A stretch of DNA of 8,341 nucleotides from JAWXUT01 sp044426075 (GTDB taxonomy: Bacteria > Bacillota > Clostridia > Christensenellales > DTU072), in contig JAWXUT010000077.1 of NCBI GenBank assembly GCA_044426075.1, positions 1 to 8,341 of the forward strand, in the 5' to 3' direction. Under the pieces are notes generated by a model. It saw only the letters and a list, made by a program, of their open reading frames with translations, had not been told where the DNA came from and searched no databases. A program made the position numbers and the translations under genes. Numbering within the stretch: the first letter of the stretch is position 1; each line of letters starts with the position of its first letter. This document shows, piece after piece, positions 1 to 5,833 of this stretch.

Positions 1-1061
1 AGTGCAATAAGACCGCTCATTGCACTTTCCATATAACCCTCAACACCCGTCATCTGACCCGCAAAAAATATCGCGCCGTTTGTCTTCAAACTATAGTGCT
101 CGGTTAATAACTTAGGGCTGTTCATATACGTATTGCGGTGCATAACGCCATAGCGCACAAACTCCGCATTTTTTAGTGCTGGAATAAGTCCAAACACCCT
201 CTTTTGCTCTTTAAATGTCAAATTTGTTTGGAATCCCACTAGATTATATAATGAATCATAGTTATCTTCCATACGAAGTTGAACTATTGCATAAGGCCTT
301 TCTGGCAGATGTCTGCCCAATCCTACTGGCTTTAGTGGGCCAAACCTAAGCGCTTCATGCCCACGCCCCGCCATAACTTCTACCGGCATACAGCCCTCAA
401 AGATATCGCCTTTTTCAAATTTTTTGAGGATAACTCTGTCGGCAGAAACTAGCTCTGTTACAAAATTATCATACTCCTCTTTGTTCATATAACAATTGAG
501 ATAGTCGGCTTCGCCTTTGTCATATCTACTTTGAAAAAAGGCCCTATCCATATCAATGGACTCTTTTGTTACTATTGGTGCCACCGCATCGTAAAAATGT
601 AGATACTCTCCTCCGTGAAGCTCTGCGATTTTTTCACACATCGCCTCCGAAGTTAGCGGTCCTGTTGCAACTATTGTGTAATCTGTAATTTCGGTGCACT
701 CCTCTTTAATAAGATTAAATGAACTGAAACTCCTCAACTCTTCTTCTAGCCCTTTGCTGAACGCCTCTCTATCAACAGCTAGAGCATTTCCAGCGGGTAC
801 TTTTGTAGCTTCAGCTACCTTTAATACCAAAGAATTCATCAAACGCATCTCTGCTTTAAGTAATCCTTGTGCTCCAGAAAACTCTGTACTTTTTAAGCTG
901 TTGCTGCAAACCAACTCGCCAAGCCCCGCGGTTTTATGGGCGGGTGTCATTTTGACGGGTCGCATCTCGTACATATCTACGGCAAATCCCGCTTTTAATA
1001 GTTGATAGGCTGCTTCAACTCCAGCAAGCCCACCACCTATTACTTTAATCTTTATACTCAT
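1..1061 (-). CDS. trmFO: TrmFO, methylenetetrahydrofolate--tRNA (uracil-5-)-methyltransferase (3' part cut off by window edge)
   Basis: This gene encodes the folate- and FAD-dependent enzyme that makes 5-methyluridine at position 54 in the T-loop of tRNA, using methylene-THF as carbon donor and reduced FAD as reductant; it is cytoplasmic. My translation stays open for 353 codons up to the edge. Residues 7-14 (VIGGGLAG) are the N-terminal FAD-binding glycine motif, followed by YEMRPVK and a long match to Bacillus TrmFO. The two cysteines known as functionally important in the family are present: C52 in ELVCSNS and C224 in EGCMP. Other family blocks are VPAGNALAVDR, DMDRAFFQSRYDKGEADY, VRYGVMHRNT and FFAGQMTGVEGY. 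About 80 C-terminal residues are missing compared with the usual length of about 435. The start is fixed: the codon directly before the ATG is an in-frame TAG, and the glycine motif requires this ATG. The gene overlaps the 3' end of topA by 17 nt. Confidence 0.97.
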   Translation of the reverse strand, partial: MSIKIKVIGGGLAGVEAAYQLLKAGFAVDMYEMRPVKMTPAHKTAGLGELVCSNSLKSTEFSGAQGLLKAEMRLMNSLVLKVAEATKVPAGNALAVDREAFSKGLEEELRSFSSFNLIKEECTEITDYTIVATGPLTSEAMCEKIAELHGGEYLHFYDAVAPIVTKESIDMDRAFFQSRYDKGEADYLNCYMNKEEYDNFVTELVSADRVILKKFEKGDIFEGCMPVEVMAGRGHEALRFGPLKPVGLGRHLPERPYAIVQLRMEDNYDSLYNLVGFQTNLTFKEQKRVFGLIPALKNAEFVRYGVMHRNTYMNSPKLLTEHYSLKTNGAIFFAGQMTGVEGYMESAMSGLIA

Positions 1062-3156
1062 CTACCACCACAACTTTCTTGCAATCTCTACCAACACACA
1101 CATACTGTTTAGCATTGCCATTTTCAACTATTTTCATAGCTTTTCCGCAATCAGGACAGAATATTGGAGCTGGGATTTCCCAAGACATAAAGTTGCATTT
1201 TGGATAGTTGCTACAACCGTAAAAAACCTTACCAGTCCTACTACGGCACTTTGTTATTTCTCCATCACAAGCTGGACACTTGCCAACTGACTCTACTATT
1301 GATTTGATGTTTTTGCATTTTGGATAATTTGGGCACGCCATAAATTTTCCGTACTTGCCATCTCTAATTACAAGATTTGCACCACATTTTTCGCAGATAA
1401 CGTCGGTAACTTCTTCTTTAAGCGTCATCTTTTTGTTGTTTGCTGTTGCTTCTGCCACATCTGCTGCAAACTTTGGATAGAATTCGTGCAATATTTTTTG
1501 CCACTCTGCGCCGTGCTCAATAGTATCAAGCTTTGCTTCCATAGCAGCTGTAAATTTGCTATCAACAACATCTTCAAAGAACTTAACCATAAATTCAATT
1601 ACAGTTTCACCAAGGTTTGTTGGCTTAAAGAATTTTTGCTCTTTAATAACATATTCCCTCTTTGAAAGTACGCTGATAACCGTTGCATAAGTTGAAGGCC
1701 TACCAATACCATTTTCTTCCATAGCCTTAACAAGTGAAGCATCTGTGTAGCGTGCTGGTGGCTTTGTAAATTTTTGCTCAGCCTTAATTTCTTGGAAGCT
1801 AAGCTCATCGCCTTCTATTAGGTTAGGTAGGTTGTTTGGATTTGTTTCTTCCTCTTCGCCCTCATTTTTGTGATTGTCATAAACTGCGGTGTAACCCTTA
1901 AACAACAAGGTTTTTCCAGTTAATTTGAAGCCATAATCGCCCGCATCATTAGTTTTTGCTGCAATTCTAACATTTAATGTGTTGTATTCTGCATCGGTCA
2001 TTTGACTTGCAATAAATCTGTCATAAATCAATTTATACAATCTGTAATGATTACGAGGCAACACTTCTTTTAAACTTTCTGGCGTACGCGCAAGAGAAAT
2101 TGGTCGGATTGCTTCGTGGGCATCTTGTGTGTTTTGCGATTTTGTTGAATATATATTTGGCTTTGCTGGTGCATATTTCTCACCATAATTTGCCTTGATA
2201 TACTCAATTGTATCTTGTTGGATTTCTGCTGAAACACGTACGCTATCTGTTCTGATATATGTTACAAATGCGGTTTGACCTTCGCCCGGAATTTCCAATC
2301 CTTCATACAATTGTTGGGCAATTTGCATAACCATTGGTGAAGTCAAATTCAACTTTTGAGCACCGTCTTGTTGCAAAGTACTTGTCATAAATGGTGCTTG
2401 TGGGCGTGATTTTGACAAACCTCTTTTTACTTTATCAACAACCCAAGTTGCGCCCTTGATGTCAGACAACACCTTGTCGCTTTTTTCGCCAGAATCCACT
2501 TTTAGCTTTGTGCCATTGTGGTCTGCAAGCATTGCTCTAAATGTACCAGTTTTTGCCTTTTCTTCTTCTTTTAACAAGAAAGCATATATATTCCAATACT
2601 CTTCGGGCTTAAATGCTGTTATCTCTTGTTCGCGATCAACTATCATCTTTAATGCAGAGCTTTGTACCCTTCCGCCAGATAATCCGCTTTTAATTTTTCT
2701 TGACAAAATAGGGCTAACTTTGTATCCAACTAGCCTATCTAACACCCTACGTGCTTGTTGGGCGTCAACCAATTTCATATTGATTGAACGTGGATTATCC
2801 ATTGCTTTTTTAACAGCTTTTGCACTAATTTCGTTGAATTCAATACGATTATTGTCATCTTTAATGCCTAAACAAGTTGATAAATGCCAGCTGATTGCTT
2901 CCCCTTCTCTATCCGGGTCAGTTGCAAGATAAACTATTTCGCTTTCTTTTACAGCTTGCTTTAGCTTCTTGATTAAATCTTTCTTTTTAGGCTGAACTAC
3001 ATACTCGGGTTTGAAGTTGTTTGCAACATCAATTCCCAAAGTTTTTTCGGGCAAGTCACATACGTGTCCGCCGCTTGCCATTACTCTAAAATCTCCGCCT
3101 AAATACTTTTGTATTGTTTTTGACTTTGATGGTGACTCTACTATTACTAATTTCAT
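1045..3156 (-). CDS. topA: DNA topoisomerase I (type IA, omega protein)
   Basis: TopA relaxes negatively supercoiled DNA by transient single-strand cleavage through a 5'-phosphotyrosine. The 703 residues show the full family layout. An N-terminal Toprim domain carries E7 (VESPSK) and the acidic triad D80, D82, E84 (ATDPDREGEA). SGGRVQS lies around residues 160-166. The catalytic tyrosine is Y300 in TYIRTDS. DAHEAIRP (about 345-352) and GIGRPSTYA (about 483-491) belong to the cleavage-domain core. The C-terminus has three four-cysteine zinc ribbons: C588/C591/C608/C614, C627/C630/C648/C654 (with an extra C637) and C667/C670/C687/C692. Length is normal for Firmicutes TopA (about 690-700). It starts 3 nt after the dprA stop, with a good ribosome site inside dprA, and its last 17 nt overlap trmFO. 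Nothing looks truncated or mutated. Confidence 0.99.
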   Translation of the reverse strand: MKLVIVESPSKSKTIQKYLGGDFRVMASGGHVCDLPEKTLGIDVANNFKPEYVVQPKKKDLIKKLKQAVKESEIVYLATDPDREGEAISWHLSTCLGIKDDNNRIEFNEISAKAVKKAMDNPRSINMKLVDAQQARRVLDRLVGYKVSPILSRKIKSGLSGGRVQSSALKMIVDREQEITAFKPEEYWNIYAFLLKEEEKAKTGTFRAMLADHNGTKLKVDSGEKSDKVLSDIKGATWVVDKVKRGLSKSRPQAPFMTSTLQQDGAQKLNLTSPMVMQIAQQLYEGLEIPGEGQTAFVTYIRTDSVRVSAEIQQDTIEYIKANYGEKYAPAKPNIYSTKSQNTQDAHEAIRPISLARTPESLKEVLPRNHYRLYKLIYDRFIASQMTDAEYNTLNVRIAAKTNDAGDYGFKLTGKTLLFKGYTAVYDNHKNEGEEEETNPNNLPNLIEGDELSFQEIKAEQKFTKPPARYTDASLVKAMEENGIGRPSTYATVISVLSKREYVIKEQKFFKPTNLGETVIEFMVKFFEDVVDSKFTAAMEAKLDTIEHGAEWQKILHEFYPKFAADVAEATANNKKMTLKEEVTDVICEKCGANLVIRDGKYGKFMACPNYPKCKNIKSIVESVGKCPACDGEITKCRSRTGKVFYGCSNYPKCNFMSWEIPAPIFCPDCGKAMKIVENGNAKQYVCVGRDCKKVVVVDEYKD
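1065..1069 (-). promoter_or_regulatory. Probable ribosome binding site of trmFO, inside topA
   Basis: GGTGG on the minus strand lies 3 nt before the trmFO ATG, within the last codons of topA. The spacing is short and the match to AGGAGG is imperfect. Initiation may depend partly on ribosomes finishing topA. Confidence 0.4.
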
Positions 3157-3159
3157 TTA

Positions 3160-4248
3160 TTACACTCCATAGTGATTTATATCTGTTTTTGCGATTAATC
3201 CGCGGACTTCCATACTGGTTAATAACCCGCTTAGATCACCCACTTTTAGATCCATTACTGCAAATAATTCATCATAGTGCACTTTGACCCCAAAAAGTAT
3301 TGTATCCAATATTTTTACTTCTGAAAAGTCTAATTGCATTAAACTTGCAGTTTCTCTGTATTCGGAAACTCCCATTTCTTCCAATATGTCGGAAGCTGAT
3401 AGCACCATACTACCTTGCAGTCTTTTGAGCATTTGATTGCTGCCCTCGCCCATAGGGTTGTCGGCATTTGTTGGCACAATAAACAAGTTTTTGCCTTGCT
3501 CTATTGCATAATTTGCTGTGATTAAAGCGCCGCTCTTTTTGCCCGCTTCTGTTACTAATACTGCGTCAGATAACGCACTTATTATTCTATTCCTATTAGG
3601 AAAATGATAATTATTTGGTCTGACTCCCAAACAATGTTCGGATATAATTAATCCGTTTTTGACTATTTCATTGTACATCCACGCGTGTTTTAATGGATAT
3701 ACCACATCTATTCCGCAACCCAATACCGCTATTGTTTTGCCACCCGCATCAAGTGCCGCTTTGTGTGCGACCCCGTCTACCCCGTCCGCCATGCCACTTA
3801 CAATGGTAAGACCCGCAACGCTTAGCTGATTGCAAAACTTTGCCGTTATACTTTTGCCATAACTTGACAACGCCCTAGAACCTACAACGCTCAACATTTT
3901 AGTTTCTTTTATTAGTGAAAAATCACCTCTAAAATATATTATCTGTGGATTGTTTTTTATAGTTCTTAATGATGCTGGATATATGTTATCATCTTCTAGC
4001 ACTACGCCTATATCCAACTCTTCCATTCTGCTGAACAGCTCGTCAGTTTCTGTAGTGTGCATGCCAACTTTTAGCTTTTCTTCTTGCTCTGAAGTTATTA
4101 TGTTGCGACATTCTGCACCCATATATGCTTTAGTTTCCACTAAATCATCAAGATTCATAATGTTATTAAGTTGATATATTCGGCGTGAGGTCAAGCCAAC
4201 AATAGCATTGAGCCAAACATATAATTTCTGCTTTGGTGTATATCTCAT
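3160..4248 (-). CDS. dprA: DNA processing protein DprA (Smf), RecA loader
   Basis: DprA binds incoming single-stranded DNA during natural transformation, protects it and loads RecA; it is cytoplasmic. The 362 residues show three parts. The first is an N-terminal helical region (about 1-75; SAM/helix-hairpin-helix-like by family knowledge). The second is the Rossmann-like DprA core (about 85-290) with VVGSR (121-125), SGMADGVDGVAH (151-162), AVLGCGIDVVYP (174-185), HFPNRNRIISALSD (215-228) and EAGKKSGALITANYAIEQGK (234-253). The third is a C-terminal winged-helix-like part (about 310-355). One oddity is D155 where many homologues have Arg (SGLARGID). The start ATG is 2 nt after the comM stop. 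No strong Shine-Dalgarno sits at normal distance (AGAGGG is 14 nt away), so translation is probably coupled to comM. DprA is also common in bacteria not known to be transformable, so competence is only suggested. Confidence 0.97.
   Translation of the reverse strand: MRYTPKQKLYVWLNAIVGLTSRRIYQLNNIMNLDDLVETKAYMGAECRNIITSEQEEKLKVGMHTTETDELFSRMEELDIGVVLEDDNIYPASLRTIKNNPQIIYFRGDFSLIKETKMLSVVGSRALSSYGKSITAKFCNQLSVAGLTIVSGMADGVDGVAHKAALDAGGKTIAVLGCGIDVVYPLKHAWMYNEIVKNGLIISEHCLGVRPNNYHFPNRNRIISALSDAVLVTEAGKKSGALITANYAIEQGKNLFIVPTNADNPMGEGSNQMLKRLQGSMVLSASDILEEMGVSEYRETASLMQLDFSEVKILDTILFGVKVHYDELFAVMDLKVGDLSGLLTSMEVRGLIAKTDINHYGV
3165..3168 (-). promoter_or_regulatory. Ribosome binding site of topA, formed by the last codons of dprA
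   Basis: GGAG lies 8 nt before the topA ATG and overlaps the final Gly-Val codons of dprA. Its good spacing confirms the ATG at 3156 as the topA start and indicates that both genes are read from one message. Confidence 0.7.
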
Positions 4249-4250
4249 AA

Positions 4251-5777
4251 CTATTCTTGCAACCCTCTTGTTCTATATTGTATTGCTTCGGCAACATCAC
4301 CAGATTCAATATCTATATGCTCATTTAAATCTGCTATAGTTCGCGCTATTTTTATTATTCTTGTTGCACCACGTGCGCTGAGTTTAAAGCGATTAAATGC
4401 CATTTTTAGCAAGTTTTCACTCTTTTCATCCAGTTTGCAGTACTCGTTGAGCATCGCATTATTCATCTCAGAATTTGTATGTATGCCCACATTTTTAAAT
4501 CGCGCCAGCTGCTTGTTGCGAGCTTTTGCCACACGCAAACTGACTTCTGCGCTAGTTTCTCCAACTTCGTTACCCCTAAGTTCGCTGTATTCAACTCCGT
4601 CTACTTCAATATAAATATCTATTCTATCTAATAGCGGACCCGATACTTTAGCCCTATATTTTCTTTTTTCATTTGGCGTACATGTGCATGGACGAAGTTT
4701 GCTTCCGTCATATCCACAAGGGCAAGGATTCATACTAGCCATTAACATAAAGCGTGCAGGATACTCTACTGATTGCGCCACCCTTGAAACTGTTATAACA
4801 CCGTCTTCTAAAGGTTGCCTGAGCGTTTCTAGTGCCTTTTGTGAATACTCTGGCATTTCATCTAAAAACAACACGCCATTATGCGCTAAACTTATTTCAC
4901 CCGGTGTGCTTTTTGCACCGCCACCCGTTAAGCTATATAGGCTTGCTGTGTGGTGAGGGGTTCTGCAAGGGCGCTGTAATATCATACCCGTTCCGTCTAA
5001 CATCAAACCCGCAACACTGTGTATTTTTGTTGTTTCAATAGCCTCTTCAAAAGTCATATCTGGCATAATTGTCACAAGGCATTTTGCTAGCAATGATTTG
5101 CCCGCACCAGGTGAACCGCACATTAACATATTGTGCCCACCAGCAACCGCTACTTCTAGCGCGCGCTTTGCTATAACTTGACCTTTTACTTGGCTCAAAT
5201 CAACGCCAAATTTGTTGCTATGTGATTCAGGCACATAATCTCTATTTTTAATTGGTTGAATTTTTTGTATACCGCTTAAAAAAGATGTTGCCTCTGATAG
5301 CGTTTTTACAGCATAAACTTCTATGCCTTTAATATAACTTGCCTCTTCTTCATTCCCGCTAGGAACAATAAACTTTTTATAGCCCATTTGTAATCCAGAA
5401 ATCAAAATTGGCATTATTCCGTTCACGCTACGCACTCCGCCGTCAAGCGAAAGTTCACCTACAATAATATATTTATCTATATTTTGTAGTGGAATTTGTT
5501 CTGTGCCCGCCAAAAAACCCAAAGCTATTGGCAAGTCGAACAGCGAACCTTCTTTTTTTCTGTCGGCTGGTGCAAGATTAACGGTAACCCTTTTATGTGC
5601 AAATTCAAAACATGAATTGCCAATTGCTGACCTTACACGATTTCTAGACTCTTTAACTGTTGAACTTGGCAGCCCAACTATGTCAAAAGATGGTATTCCG
5701 TTTTGAATATCAATCTCGATATCAATCGGAAATCCGTTTAGTCCCTCAAGCGTAAAACTTTTTACTTTTGCAAGCAT
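4251..5777 (-). CDS. comM: ComM/YifB family AAA+ ATPase (Mg-chelatase-like)
   Basis: This is a YifB/ComM family protein. In Vibrio the family member ComM is a hexameric helicase that promotes branch migration while transforming DNA is integrated; the Gram-positive homologues are less well studied. With the start chosen here it has 508 residues, the usual family length. An N-terminal Lon-protease-like (ChlI) domain spans about 18-145 (DIVGLPSSTVKESRNRVRSA, NLAPADRKKEGSLFDLPIAL, GELSLDGGVRSVNG). The AAA+ domain has Walker A GSPGAGKS (221-228), Walker B GVLFLDEMPE (301-310; D306, E307), the cysteine segment NPCPCG with CTC (350-366), LLDRIDIYIE (382-391) and SARGATRIIKIARTIADL (467-484). The ATG at 5777 follows a G-rich ribosome site. 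A TTG at 5801 would add eight residues but lies inside the upstream hairpin and breaks the family N-terminus (MLAKVKSFTLEG). The stop is 2 nt before dprA. Confidence 0.95.
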   Translation of the reverse strand: MLAKVKSFTLEGLNGFPIDIEIDIQNGIPSFDIVGLPSSTVKESRNRVRSAIGNSCFEFAHKRVTVNLAPADRKKEGSLFDLPIALGFLAGTEQIPLQNIDKYIIVGELSLDGGVRSVNGIMPILISGLQMGYKKFIVPSGNEEEASYIKGIEVYAVKTLSEATSFLSGIQKIQPIKNRDYVPESHSNKFGVDLSQVKGQVIAKRALEVAVAGGHNMLMCGSPGAGKSLLAKCLVTIMPDMTFEEAIETTKIHSVAGLMLDGTGMILQRPCRTPHHTASLYSLTGGGAKSTPGEISLAHNGVLFLDEMPEYSQKALETLRQPLEDGVITVSRVAQSVEYPARFMLMASMNPCPCGYDGSKLRPCTCTPNEKRKYRAKVSGPLLDRIDIYIEVDGVEYSELRGNEVGETSAEVSLRVAKARNKQLARFKNVGIHTNSEMNNAMLNEYCKLDEKSENLLKMAFNRFKLSARGATRIIKIARTIADLNEHIDIESGDVAEAIQYRTRGLQE

Positions 5778-5780
5778 ATT

Positions 5781-5786
5781 CCCCCC
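5781..5786 (-). promoter_or_regulatory. Ribosome binding site of comM (G6 tract)
   Basis: A run of six G on the minus strand, preceded by AGT, ends 3 nt before the ATG at 5777. It can pair with the C-rich anti-Shine-Dalgarno and supports the ATG start over the upstream TTG at 5801. It lies 11 nt beyond the 3' foot of the 5798-5826 hairpin, so it remains single-stranded when that hairpin forms. Confidence 0.6.
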
Positions 5787-5797
5787 ACTTAAATGCA

Positions 5798-5826
5798 ACA
5801 ACAGAGCCTTTTTAGGACTCTGTTGT
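5798..5826. terminator. Hairpin between the GT-C-like gene and comM, with its T-tract on the plus-strand side
   Basis: The arms 5798-5809 and 5814-5826 form 12 base pairs with a single bulged base (5817) and a 4-nt loop. Read on the plus strand, the stem is followed by ATCTTTTTT, the form of a classical rho-independent terminator. Read on the minus strand, the direction of all genes here, the A-tract precedes the stem and only TGCATTT follows. It could therefore stop antisense transcripts, act weakly in both directions, or attenuate read-through from the GT-C-like gene into comM. No plus-strand gene is visible that would need it. Confidence 0.5.
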
Positions 5827-5833
5827 ATCTTTT

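Noticed and set aside
694..1005. A 103-codon open frame on the plus strand opposite trmFO
   Set aside because: The minus-strand frame translates to conserved TrmFO motifs across the whole stretch, so the plus-strand frame is a shadow.
2456..2932. A 158-codon open frame on the plus strand inside topA
   Set aside because: It runs opposite a well-conserved stretch of topA and looks like no known family. It is best explained as a mirror of the topA codon pattern.
5778..5801. Longer comM starting at the TTG at 5801 (516 residues)
   Set aside because: The TTG lies in the arm of the upstream hairpin, and the extra residues do not match the family N-terminus. The ATG at 5777 has a G-rich ribosome site at short distance.
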